NCBI GenBank assembly: GCA_002308475.1
Contig: DBVL01000097.1
Location: 4,319 to 12,165 of the forward strand
DNA length: 7,847 nucleotides
Direction: 5' to 3'
Source: Spirochaetales bacterium UBA1265
GTDB lineage: Bacteria; Spirochaetota; Spirochaetia; Sphaerochaetales; Sphaerochaetaceae
Below, piece after piece: positions 1-6,419 of the stretch; within the stretch, counting starts at the first letter, position 1, and the number at the start of each line of letters is the position of its first letter. The notes below the pieces were generated by a model that was not told the origin of the DNA, did no database searches, and was given only the letters and a program-made list of their open reading frames with translations. A program made the translations under genes and the position numbers.

Positions 1-69
1 CGCTTGGTCACGTCCCTGCTTGGAGCTCCTGTCTTCTTTGTTCTTTTAAGAAGGAGAAAGAAGCTGTGA
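1..69 (+). CDS. FecCD-family ABC transporter permease, C-terminal fragment
   Basis: Only the last 22 codons and the TGA stop are in the window; the gene starts to the left. The visible peptide ends in LLGAPVFFVLLRRRKKL. This is the usual end of FecCD/BtuC-type permeases: a Gly-Ala-Pro turn, the last membrane helix, then a basic cytoplasmic tail. Such permeases form the membrane channel of uptake systems for iron-siderophores, haem or cobalamin. The stop codon overlaps the GTG start of the next gene (GTGA, 66-69), and that gene is the matching ATPase, which supports the assignment despite the short fragment. The substrate cannot be told from this piece. Confidence 0.8.
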   Translation, partial: RLVTSLLGAPVFFVLLRRRKKL

Positions 70-815
70 GCAGAATAGAGATAAAAAACCTCTGTGGAGG
101 CTATGACAAACACACGGTATTGAAAAACATTTCTCTTTTCATCACTGAAGGAAGCTTCACAGCCATAGCCGGACCGAACGGCAGCGGAAAGAGCACTCTT
201 CTGAAACACATGATTGGAGAGCTGAAACCTGATTGTGGAGAAATAACTATTGATGGAACTGCCCTTTCCTCATTAAACAGGATAGATCTGGCTAGAAAGA
301 TAAGCTTTGTTGGACAGAAATCAGAATTTGCAGGAGATTTTACAGTTCAGGATCTGGTGGCTCTGGGCAGGTACTGCCACTTTGATGAAAAGTCTTCCAT
401 GTCAGTTATTGAAAAATCCATGGAGATGGTTGGCATAAAACATTTGAAAAACCGCTTGATCAGCTCTCTTTCGGGAGGAGAATACCAGTTAGCCATGATA
501 AGCAGAGCTCTTTGTCAGGATACCCCTATCATGCTTTTGGATGAGATTACAAACAATCTGGACCCCAAACATGAACTTAAAATCCTGAAGTTGCTCAGAA
601 GATTTACAGAAGAAGGAAAAACCGTAGTATGCATTTTGCATAACCTGAACCATATTCTGAATTATGCCGACAATACTATCCTTCTCAAAGACGGAACCCT
701 GTATGACTCAGGAAAAACAAATGAGACATTGACGGTAGAAGCGGTAAACAAGGTATTTGACGTATCCTGCAAAATCACCCACGTGGATGACCGGCAGATG
801 CTAACAGTTTATTGA
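66..815 (+). CDS. ABC transporter ATP-binding protein, FecE/FepC/BtuD type
   Basis: This is a 249-aa cytoplasmic ATPase that should power the FecCD permease encoded just upstream, importing iron-siderophore, haem or cobalamin. Visible motifs are Walker A GPNGSGKST (residues 36-44), Q-loop Gln84 (FVGQ), ABC signature LSGGE (135-139), Walker B IMLLDE (155-160), D-loop NNLD (163-166) and H-loop His192 in ILHNLN. Length and motif spacing are normal for the family. The start is GTG at 66, preceded by AAGGAG (51-56) at 9-nt spacing and overlapping the permease stop by 4 bases, so translation is probably coupled. Small oddities are Tyr140 where Arg or Gln usually follows the signature, and NNLD instead of SxLD; neither should abolish ATPase activity. 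The last 41 bp overlap the oppositely oriented CYTH gene. The solute-binding protein is not in the window, so the substrate is open. Confidence 0.93.
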   Translation: MSRIEIKNLCGGYDKHTVLKNISLFITEGSFTAIAGPNGSGKSTLLKHMIGELKPDCGEITIDGTALSSLNRIDLARKISFVGQKSEFAGDFTVQDLVALGRYCHFDEKSSMSVIEKSMEMVGIKHLKNRLISSLSGGEYQLAMISRALCQDTPIMLLDEITNNLDPKHELKILKLLRRFTEEGKTVVCILHNLNHILNYADNTILLKDGTLYDSGKTNETLTVEAVNKVFDVSCKITHVDDRQMLTVY

Positions 816-1359
816 AGCCCCTTATTTCAACAGCCTCTCTACTTATCTTACAGCGGTCCAAAAGGTTGAAAAGCGCCCTGTCGCAACCTTCCTTGTCCAT
901 GGAATCCAAATCCTCTCCGCAGATTTCCATCTCAAGGAACCAGCCCAGGAACTTTACATTTAAAAGCTCTACATGAACTTCAAAACCATCCTGAGAAACC
1001 ATGAACTCCCAGCCCCTCTTCCATTTGAGCCTGCAAACCACAAAGCCAAGTCCTCTGACAAACTTCAGGATGTTTTCCCATTGGTCCGAGGTAGATGAGA
1101 ACTCATTCTCAATATTGTACTCAGTACTGTAGTCCTTTTTTTTGAGAGGTTTGGACGTAAACAGAATCCTGGCCCCGGCAGAGGAAACTTCCCTTCTTGT
1201 CCTGAAAGAAGGCGGGTCATCCTCATTTCTAGCCCAGTAGATATCTTCTTTATCTATTTCTCCAATCAGGCGTGAGTCCTCAAACGATGCAATCCTGTCA
1301 AACAAATTCTGAACTTCTGATTCTTCCACATGTGCTTTTGTTTCAATCTCACAGCCCAT
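775..1359 (-). CDS. CYTH-domain protein (class IV adenylate cyclase / triphosphatase family)
   Basis: This 194-aa protein has the CYTH triphosphate-tunnel fold. The N-terminal ExExK signature is EIETK (residues 4-8). It is followed by the basic and acidic residues expected to line the tunnel: Arg53 and Arg55 in FRTRR, Lys70, Glu84 and Glu86, the Lys112-Lys114-Arg115 cluster, Glu118, and the late LGWFLEMEI stretch with Glu143 and Glu145. Family members hydrolyse or cyclise triphosphates: cAMP synthesis in CyaB-type enzymes, thiamine triphosphate or inorganic triphosphate hydrolysis in others. Sequence alone does not separate these. The ATG at 1359 has AGAGG 5 nt upstream (1365-1369). It lies 12 bp after the membrane-protein stop and is probably the third gene of a xth-membrane protein-CYTH operon. 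Its last 13 codons and stop overlap the end of the converging ABC ATPase gene. Confidence 0.85.
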   Translation of the reverse strand: MGCEIETKAHVEESEVQNLFDRIASFEDSRLIGEIDKEDIYWARNEDDPPSFRTRREVSSAGARILFTSKPLKKKDYSTEYNIENEFSSTSDQWENILKFVRGLGFVVCRLKWKRGWEFMVSQDGFEVHVELLNVKFLGWFLEMEICGEDLDSMDKEGCDRALFNLLDRCKISREAVEIRGFNKLLASAGHPRG

Positions 1360-1371
1360 AATAACCTCTGT

Positions 1372-2136
1372 TCAGTCTTTTCCGGCTTTACCGAATCTTT
1401 TTGTGTTTTCAAGTCTCTCTTCAAGGAGGACAATATTCCAGTCAGTTGTCCGCTTGTCCGTCTTGTTCTCTTCCATGTAAGTATACCTGAGCATGAGAAA
1501 TTTAGTCATGCAGGCTCTTGAAATGTTTATTCCTGAGAAACCCGGAACAAAACCTGCTGTGAAAACCGTAAGCACCAGCTCAATAACACATTTGAAGGCA
1601 AGGATAAAAGAGTATCCCAGGTTATCCCACATAATCACCATGGATTTCTTTAATGTTTTAACTGGTGAATCCTTTTCCATCATGGCACTGAGAGGATAAT
1701 AGAACTGCATGGTGAGGAATGAAAGAATTCCAAACCAGAAGCAGATCAGTGCACTGGCATAGCCAATTATACTCAAGACTGTAAGGTAATAAGGAATTCC
1801 TATTATCACAGCGGACAAAGATGCAAAATCTATAACCCACTTAAGAAGAAAATGGGTAAAGTGGGTCTTAATTGGATGCAAAAAATCTCTGAACCATGGC
1901 TTTCCAAGACGAACCCAACCGTAAGAAAGACCGCTTACGCCCAGGGAAACAAGATCTACAAGCATGACTATGATTGCTATGAGTGCAAGAGTTCCAGCAT
2001 AATTGATCTCACCTACAGCAAGAATGGATAGTACTGTAAGCACAGTAATGACAACATAAATCAGATTTGACAGTAAGACAGAAGAAAGATTCTCCATCCA
2101 GTCAAAAAAACACTTCTTTAAATGCAAACCCAACAT
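1372..2136 (-). CDS. Integral membrane protein of unknown function, possibly DUF624/YesL-like
   Basis: This is a 254-aa membrane protein with no motif I can tie to a function. Hydrophobic stretches at about residues 18-41, 46-70, 100-121, 122-146 and 173-198 suggest five helices. A charged loop lies after helix two (GKPWFRDFLHPIKTHF), another at 153-170 (MEKDSPVKTLKKSM), and there is a polar, probably cytoplasmic tail from about residue 221 to the end. The layout, with paired helices, an amphipathic connector and a short C-terminal charged tail, recalls DUF624/YesL proteins often found in Firmicutes and spirochaetes. That likeness is from memory and weak. It starts 15 bp after the exonuclease III stop, with only a poor ribosome binding site before the ATG (TTGGCCT), so it probably depends on coupling to the upstream gene. 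There is no signal peptide beyond the first helix. Confidence 0.75.
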   Translation of the reverse strand: MLGLHLKKCFFDWMENLSSVLLSNLIYVVITVLTVLSILAVGEINYAGTLALIAIIVMLVDLVSLGVSGLSYGWVRLGKPWFRDFLHPIKTHFTHFLLKWVIDFASLSAVIIGIPYYLTVLSIIGYASALICFWFGILSFLTMQFYYPLSAMMEKDSPVKTLKKSMVIMWDNLGYSFILAFKCVIELVLTVFTAGFVPGFSGINISRACMTKFLMLRYTYMEENKTDKRTTDWNIVLLEERLENTKRFGKAGKD

Positions 2137-2151
2137 AGGCCAATTCTATCA

Positions 2152-2889
2152 CTATTTAATCTCTATTACCACAGGTGCATGATCCGAACCAAAAACATTG
2201 CTGTCTATATATGACTTATCTACTCTATCCCTAAACCTGTCAGAGCAGAGCCAATAATCTATACGCCAACCTGTATTTTTCTCTCTGGCATGAAATCTGT
2301 AGCTCCACCAACTGTATGCATCTTTCTCATCTGGATGAAGGAATCTGAATGTGTCTGTAAATCCACAGCCTAGTGTTTTGGTGAAGCTTTCCCGCTCCTC
2401 AATTGTAAACCCCGGATTATGGGTATTTGTCTTTGGATTCTTTATATCTATTTCCTTATGGGCAACATTGAGATCTCCACAAACAAGAACAACCTTTTTT
2501 TCATCAAGATTCTTTATGTAGCTCCTGAAGTCCTCGTCCCACTGCATTCTGAAATCAAGACGCTTAAGGCCATCCTGTGAGTTAGGAGTGTAAACACAGA
2601 CAACATAGAATTCCTCAAACTCCAATGTACAGATTCTACCCTCATCATCTGAGCCGAACTCAACTGATAGCGGCTCGGTTTTTGTAAAAACAGCGGTACC
2701 AGAGTATCCCTTTTTTTCAGCGTAATTATAAAAACATCTGTAGCCTGGTAGTTCAAGTTGCAGCTGTCCTTCTGACAGCTTTATCTCCTGAAGACAGAAG
2801 ACATCAGCATCCTGCGCCCTGAAATAATCTTCAAAACCTTTTCCGAGTACGGCCCTAAGTCCATTAACATTCCATGAAATCAACTTCAT
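2152..2889 (-). CDS. xth: Exodeoxyribonuclease III / AP endonuclease (ExoIII-APE1 family)
   Basis: This DNA repair enzyme cuts the backbone 5' of abasic sites and has 3'-phosphodiesterase and 3'-5' exonuclease activity in base excision repair. All catalytic positions of the ExoIII/APE1 family can be read in the 245-aa product: Asn7 in ISWNVNGLRA, Glu35 in LQEIK, Tyr100 in VYTPN, Asp139 and Asn141 in GDLNVA, Asp211 in WRIDYW, and Asp236-His237 in SDHAPV. The Mg-binding Glu and the catalytic Asp-His pair are intact, so it should be active. I place the start at the ATG of MKLISWNVNG because family members begin there; an in-frame ATG 13 codons upstream (2928) adds an unusual MIELLAFLSYSHY leader. 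Neither start has a strong ribosome binding site, and a TATAAT box on this strand (2942-2947) would leave almost no leader for the longer form. It is first in a tight minus-strand cluster. Confidence 0.95.
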   Translation of the reverse strand: MKLISWNVNGLRAVLGKGFEDYFRAQDADVFCLQEIKLSEGQLQLELPGYRCFYNYAEKKGYSGTAVFTKTEPLSVEFGSDDEGRICTLEFEEFYVVCVYTPNSQDGLKRLDFRMQWDEDFRSYIKNLDEKKVVLVCGDLNVAHKEIDIKNPKTNTHNPGFTIEERESFTKTLGCGFTDTFRFLHPDEKDAYSWWSYRFHAREKNTGWRIDYWLCSDRFRDRVDKSYIDSNVFGSDHAPVVIEIK

Positions 2890-2934
2890 GTAATGAGAAT
2901 ATGAAAGAAAAGCCAATAATTCAATCATATACAG

Positions 2935-2952
2935 CTAGTTAATTATAACTAG
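2935..2952. repeat. Perfect palindrome in the divergent intergenic region
   Basis: CTAGTTA (2935-2941) and TAACTAG (2946-2952) are exact inverted copies separated by ATTA. The repeat lies between the divergent xth and E2-like genes, about 9 bp upstream of the rightward -35 box. It contains a perfect TATAAT on the minus strand (2942-2947), a possible -10 box for the xth cluster, though no matching -35 box is visible. Position and symmetry fit an operator for a dimeric regulator. It is AT-rich and short, so chance or a minor role is possible. No U tract follows, so it is not a terminator. Confidence 0.45.
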
Positions 2953-2960
2953 ATTATTTG

Positions 2961-2990
2961 TTGACCCACCATGTAAAAGAACATTATCAT
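2961..2990 (+). promoter_or_regulatory. Sigma70-like promoter for the acyltransferase-ligase unit
   Basis: A TTGACC -35 box (2961-2966, five of six matches) and a TATCAT -10 box (2985-2990, five of six) are separated by 18 bp. The predicted start near 2997 gives a leader of about 23 nt. The leader carries AAGGA (3008-3012) 7 nt before the ATG at 3020. The palindrome at 2935-2952 sits just upstream, where an activator or repressor could bind. Confidence 0.55.
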
Positions 2991-3019
2991 TACTCCAACA
3001 ACAAAATAAGGAATACTAA

Positions 3020-3952
3020 ATGCCTGAGGAAAGAAAGAACAGACGTGGTGACCGCTATGACGCCTACCTGGTAAGAGATATGGATCCTTTACAGGGGTTC
3101 ATGAATTATGTTATGGGAAGCAGAACAGAGAATGAAGCTGTAATTCACCTGGATGTCCCAATGGAAAATCTGAATGCTTTTATTGCAAAGAAGAATGCGG
3201 AAAACGAGAATCCTATCTTTAAGTATACATTCATGCATGCAGTTCTGGCAGCACTTGCACGAACTATAGAAGCAAGACCTAAGATGAACTACTTTGTCAG
3301 AAACAAGAAATTCTGGGAAAGAAAAGTCATATCGTTTTCTTTTATTGCTAAAAAACAGAAAGTAGATGGAGCAGAAGAAGGTCTTGTAATTACTACATAT
3401 AAGAAAGATTCAGATGTTTCAGCCCTTGAACAGATGCACTTGAGCACCTGTAAGATGGTGGCAGAGATACGAGAAAAAGAAGAAAACCATGATGATACCA
3501 CAAAAATCATGGCCTCTCTTCTTAAACTCCCCTCTTTTATCCTGAAACCTGTTGTAGCTCTTATTCTCCATCTGGACAGGGTAGGAAAACTCCCCAAGTC
3601 CTTTGTTAAGGCCAACCCTTATGGTTGTACATGTTTCATTTCAAACCTTGGAAGCATAAAGATGGATGCTTCCTACCATCATCTTATTAATTTTGGAACC
3701 AACTCTATTTTCGGTATTCTCGGAAGAAAGGAGAAGAAGCCCGTATTCACAGAGGAAAACGGTGAAGTTAAAACTACTCTCAAGGAATTTCTCCCTGTAT
3801 CACTTACAGTAGATGAAAGAATTGCAGACGGTGTTTACTATGCCAAAACTGTAAGAATATTCAAGGCACTTCTAATAAGACCAGAGCTTCTCGATTTGCC
3901 GGCAAAAGAGAAAATAGACTATGAAAAACTACTTGAAGAGGTTGATGTATGA
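3020..3952 (+). CDS. Stand-alone 2-oxoacid dehydrogenase E2-type (CAT-fold) acyltransferase domain protein with altered active site
   Basis: The 310-aa product matches the catalytic domain of lipoate acyltransferases (E2), related in fold to chloramphenicol acetyltransferase. Recognisable parts are the early beta-strand/helix region (VIHLDVPMENLNAF, about 41-54), the FISNLGSI strand (206-213), the FGILGR segment (231-236), the active-site segment VDERIADG (264-271) and the closing RPELLDLP. It has no lipoyl domain, no E1/E3-binding domain and no linker, and no E1 or E3 gene is near, so it is not part of a normal dehydrogenase complex. In true E2 enzymes the active site is DHRxxDG. Here the catalytic His is Glu266, while Asp270-Gly271 remain. 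The protein may therefore use another catalytic base, bind acyl-CoA without turnover, or have another role. Its stop overlaps the start of an acyl-CoA ligase (ATGA), so the two are probably made together. Confidence 0.82.
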   Translation: MPEERKNRRGDRYDAYLVRDMDPLQGFMNYVMGSRTENEAVIHLDVPMENLNAFIAKKNAENENPIFKYTFMHAVLAALARTIEARPKMNYFVRNKKFWERKVISFSFIAKKQKVDGAEEGLVITTYKKDSDVSALEQMHLSTCKMVAEIREKEENHDDTTKIMASLLKLPSFILKPVVALILHLDRVGKLPKSFVKANPYGCTCFISNLGSIKMDASYHHLINFGTNSIFGILGRKEKKPVFTEENGEVKTTLKEFLPVSLTVDERIADGVYYAKTVRIFKALLIRPELLDLPAKEKIDYEKLLEEVDV

Positions 3953-5679
3953 AATATGACGCAGAAGAGCTTAAGATAGCACCGTGGCTTTCTTCTTATG
4001 GAGATGTACCATTTCATCTTGACTATCCGGACACATCCATTGTGACTGCCTTGATGGACTCCAGAAACAGAGATCCAAAACAGATAGCAATCAGTTTCCA
4101 GGATAAAAAATGGTCTTTTGAAAATCTGGCAGAGAGCATAAAGAAAACAGCCAGAGCTTTTTCAGCTCTTGGAATCAAAAAGGGAGACAGAGTTACAGTA
4201 TGTCTGCCGAACACACCACAGGGTGTGTATTGTCTTTATGCAATCAACTATATTGGAGCTGTTGCAAGCATGATTCACCCTCTTTCTGCTGTTCATGAGA
4301 TAGCTTTCTATCTTAAAGAGGCAGGAAGCAAGACACTCATAACTCTGGATCAGTTTTATGCAAAAGCTCAGAAAGTCAGAGAAGTAGCTGAACTGGACCA
4401 TCTGATTATAGCCAGGATTTCAGATGTTCTGAATCCAATCAAATGCGCAGCATATAAGATGCTTAAGGAACGCAAGTTCCCTAAGGTAGTTGAAGATAAT
4501 TGTGTAATCAAGTGGAACCATTTCATCCATAACGGCTCTTCTGTAACTGAGGATCCCTACGTTGAGATGAAAGGCCAGGATATAGCAGTCATCCTCTTCT
4601 CCGGTGGAACAACAGGAACAAGTAAGGGCATTCAGCTTACAAACCTAAACTTCAATGCTCTTGCTTATCAGACAGGCACCATGTGTCACAATACAATCGC
4701 AAAGAAAAAGATGCTTGCTGCCATGCCTATTTTCCATGGATTCGGCCTTGGAGTATGTATCCATACCATGATGTTCTTTGGAGGTGAAAGCATCCTTGTT
4801 CCTCAGGTATCTGTAAAGGGCTATGCTCATCTTCTCAAGACTTCACAGCCCAACTACATAGCCGGTGTTCCAACCCTTTTCGAGGGAATAACCAGAAACA
4901 AGGAAATGGATGGTGTGGATCTTTCCTGCCTCATGGGAGTATTCAGCGGTGGAGACACTCTTCCTGTCGAGCTTAAAAAGAAGATAGATAAGTTCCTGGC
5001 AGACCACAACGCAACTGTACGCGTCCGTGAAGGCTATGGTACTACCGAATGTGTAACAGCAAGCTGCCTCACTCCTTACAATAAGGAAAAAGAAGGTTCA
5101 ATCGGACTTCCATTCCCTGATACATATTACAAAATCTGTAAGCCAGGCACACAGGATGAAGTTCCCTACGGCGAGGAAGGAGAAATCTGTCTCAGAGGTA
5201 AAACTGTTATGCTTGGTTATATTAACCATGAACAGGAAAACGCAGAAACCCTTCAGAAACACCCAGACGGACACATTTGGCTTCACACCGGAGACGTTGG
5301 ATACATGGATGAGGAAGGCTTTATCTTCTTCCGCCAGAGAATCAAACGCATGATTGTCACAAGTGGATACAATGTCTACCCAAGTCAGCTTGAGAATGTA
5401 ATCAATGAGATTGAAGAAGTAAGAACCTCCTGCTGTATAGGTGTTCCAGATACTTATAAAATGCATAGGGTCAAAGCCTTTATAGTTCTGAATGATGGTG
5501 TTGAGGAATCTGAGGAACTCAAGACAAAGATTCTTGCTCATTGTCGTGAGCACATAGCAAAGTATGCTATGCCTTCTGAAATAGAGTTCAGGAAGGATCT
5601 TCCCAAGACCCTTGTAGGTAAGATTGCCTACACTGTTCTTGAAAAAGAAGAGGAAGAAAAACTCAAGAAAGCTAACTGA
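3949..5679 (+). CDS. AMP-forming acyl-CoA ligase (long-chain-fatty-acid/CoA ligase-like)
   Basis: This is a 576-aa adenylate-forming enzyme that should activate a carboxylic acid with ATP and load it onto CoA or another thiol. Core motifs are present in order: P-loop SGGTTGTSKG (218-227), MPIFHGFG (259-266), GYGTTE (362-367), HTGDVGYMDEEGF (446-458), the hinge region RQRIKRMI (462-469), GYNVYPSQLENVI (473-485), and C-terminal catalytic Lys558 in PKTLVGKI. Length is normal and no key residue is missing. There is no signal peptide or convincing membrane helix, so it is cytoplasmic. The start ATG overlaps the upstream stop by 4 bases, with AGAGG (3937-3941) at 7-nt spacing, so translation is coupled to the E2-like protein. 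The acid substrate cannot be read from sequence; a fatty or branched acid is the default guess. A strong terminator follows 27 bp after the stop. Confidence 0.93.
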   Translation: MKYDAEELKIAPWLSSYGDVPFHLDYPDTSIVTALMDSRNRDPKQIAISFQDKKWSFENLAESIKKTARAFSALGIKKGDRVTVCLPNTPQGVYCLYAINYIGAVASMIHPLSAVHEIAFYLKEAGSKTLITLDQFYAKAQKVREVAELDHLIIARISDVLNPIKCAAYKMLKERKFPKVVEDNCVIKWNHFIHNGSSVTEDPYVEMKGQDIAVILFSGGTTGTSKGIQLTNLNFNALAYQTGTMCHNTIAKKKMLAAMPIFHGFGLGVCIHTMMFFGGESILVPQVSVKGYAHLLKTSQPNYIAGVPTLFEGITRNKEMDGVDLSCLMGVFSGGDTLPVELKKKIDKFLADHNATVRVREGYGTTECVTASCLTPYNKEKEGSIGLPFPDTYYKICKPGTQDEVPYGEEGEICLRGKTVMLGYINHEQENAETLQKHPDGHIWLHTGDVGYMDEEGFIFFRQRIKRMIVTSGYNVYPSQLENVINEIEEVRTSCCIGVPDTYKMHRVKAFIVLNDGVEESEELKTKILAHCREHIAKYAMPSEIEFRKDLPKTLVGKIAYTVLEKEEEEKLKKAN

Positions 5680-5706
5680 TACATATCATTCTTAACTTGC
5701 TAATTT

Positions 5707-5739
5707 GGCTGTAATCAGATACCTGGTTACAGCCTTTTT
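5707..5739 (+). terminator. Rho-independent terminator of the acyltransferase-ligase unit
   Basis: GGCTGTAATCAG (5707-5718) pairs with CTGGTTACAGCC (5723-5734) over 12 bp with one G-T wobble. The loop is ATAC, and five T residues follow directly (5735-5739). It lies 27 bp after the ligase stop. The minus strand lacks a T run on the far side, so it works in the plus direction. Confidence 0.92.
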
Positions 5740-5742
5740 ATA

Positions 5743-5885
5743 TCAATAAGATGGAAAGAGTACGCCATGGGTTTCATTGACCAAAAACCAGTCTTTCAAC
5801 CCCTGCTTTTTCTGTGTTTTTGGACCTGATCGGCATGGAGAACAGTATTTGCACTGGTCACCGAAGTCTAAATCAACCCTGCTTA
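5743..5885 (-). pseudogene. Possible C-terminal remnant of an IS-interrupted gene
   Basis: On the minus strand an open frame runs from the left IS border to a TGA at 5743-5745, encoding about 47 residues with a Cys-rich stretch (DQCKYCSPCRSG) and ending in GVLFPSY. If the element and one target-site copy are removed, the same frame stays open through the right flank (7831-7847, reading GRLYK) to the window edge. This suggests the end of a gene entering from the right that the insertion has cut off. In its present state the IS end supplies an in-frame ATG (5890-5892), giving a 49-codon frame without a Shine-Dalgarno sequence. I recognise no family. The stretch is short enough that an open frame could be chance. 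Confidence 0.3.
5878..5885. repeat. Left copy of the 8-bp target site duplication
   Basis: CCTGCTTA directly abuts the left end of the IS and is identical to the 8 bp following the right end (7823-7830). Eight bp is the typical duplication length of ISL3-family elements. An exact match indicates simple, fairly recent transposition. Confidence 0.95.
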
Positions 5886-5911
5886 GGCTCATCGAAATTT
5901 TTGTTGTTCAA
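5886..5911 (+). repeat. Left terminal inverted repeat of the IS
   Basis: The 26 bp from GGCTCATCG to GTTGTTCAA are the exact reverse complement of 7797-7822. Similarity continues loosely inward (GGGGTAAAA here against TAGGGAAAA at the other end). This end is distal to the transposase. Confidence 0.96.
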
Positions 5912-5976
5912 GGGGTAAAAAAAATAAAATTTTCTAAGTGAAAAATGATTTGTTGATTAAGAATCAAGCCAGAATC

Positions 5977-6405
5977 TTAGTGCATAGATCCTTTAATTGC
6001 TCTAATCAATCCATAATCAATTGAAGGAGTCTCCTCAGGATCTTCATCAGAAGGGCTCAGGTACGGAGTAATCATGCCTTCTGTCTTGATGTCTTCCAAT
6101 GCAGCTGATAATGCCTGAAAATCATATTCACACAGAAACCTGTCGAGAGCCTCTCTCTGTTTGTATGCGGCTTTAAGGACTTTTGCCGCATACCTTTTCT
6201 GGGCAAGGGCTCTTATCAGATTCTCCTGTCTGGTTTTTGCCAAGAAGTGTATTTCACGGTTTATGTAACAGAAATATGTTTTCTTCTTATTCGAAAATTT
6301 CACATGCAAAGCTCCTTCTGGAGCCTCTGCAAGAGTCTTTGTTGCCTCATCAATCAGATAATTGAGTTTTTCCCTTTCCCTCATCAGGGATTGTTTTAAT
6401 CCCAT
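5977..6405 (-). CDS. IS passenger protein, 142 aa, like the N-terminal part of a larger uncharacterised family
   Basis: This small, charged, soluble protein has helical, coiled-coil-like character at both ends of a short beta-rich segment. Visible blocks are an N-terminal helix (1-27), APEGALHVKFSNKKKTYFCYI (28-48), a second helical block containing LIRALAQKRYAAKVLKA (63-79), an EYDFQALSAALEDI stretch (93-106) and ITPYLSPSDED (112-122). The order PEG-(L)-basic strand, LAQKxY, D...L, ITPxxLSDEE recalls, from memory, the N-terminal half of roughly 250-300-aa uncharacterised proteins of rumen and gut Firmicutes and spirochaetes. The C-terminal half of those looks nuclease-like; that part is absent here, the stop lying 91 bp from the IS end. 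The gene begins 13 bp after the transposase gene and has an ideal AGGAGG at 8-nt spacing that overlaps the transposase stop. It is therefore translated from the same message. Function unknown; a transposition accessory role or a captured fragment are both possible. Confidence 0.75.
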   Translation of the reverse strand: MGLKQSLMREREKLNYLIDEATKTLAEAPEGALHVKFSNKKKTYFCYINREIHFLAKTRQENLIRALAQKRYAAKVLKAAYKQREALDRFLCEYDFQALSAALEDIKTEGMITPYLSPSDEDPEETPSIDYGLIRAIKGSMH

Positions 6406-6413
6406 TTGTATTT

Positions 6414-6419
6414 CCTCCT
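6414..6419 (-). promoter_or_regulatory. Shine-Dalgarno of the passenger gene overlapping the transposase stop
   Basis: On the minus strand the transposase stop reads TGAGGAGG: the TGA (6421-6419) shares one base with a perfect AGGAGG (6419-6414), 8 nt before the passenger ATG at 6405. A terminating ribosome would sit on the next gene's binding site, so translation of the two is probably coupled. Confidence 0.85.

Noticed and set aside
2890..2928. Longer exonuclease III start adding 13 residues
   Set aside because: The ExoIII family starts at MKLISWNVNG. The extra leader has no family support and no Shine-Dalgarno sequence, and the candidate TATAAT box would leave only a few bases of leader.
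5098..5553. 151-codon open frame on the minus strand inside the ligase gene
   Set aside because: It is entirely antisense to an intact acyl-CoA ligase with all motifs, has no ribosome binding site or family likeness, and is a codon-bias shadow.
5798..5885. Near-direct repeat CAACCCCTGCTT (5798-5809) and CAACCCTGCTTA (5875-5885) in the left IS flank
   Set aside because: It is short, imperfect and unsupported by other structure. The real duplication is the exact 8 bp at the IS borders; this is probably chance.
5741..5885. tRNA or structured RNA between the ligase terminator and the IS
   Set aside because: No cloverleaf, conserved TPsiC-like box or strong stem beyond the terminator was found by eye.
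5953..5967. Small hairpin TTGATT-AAG-AATCAA after the passenger gene, as an IS terminator
   Set aside because: The stem is only 6 bp and AT-rich, and the nearest T run on the minus strand starts several bases further on. It is too weak to call a terminator.
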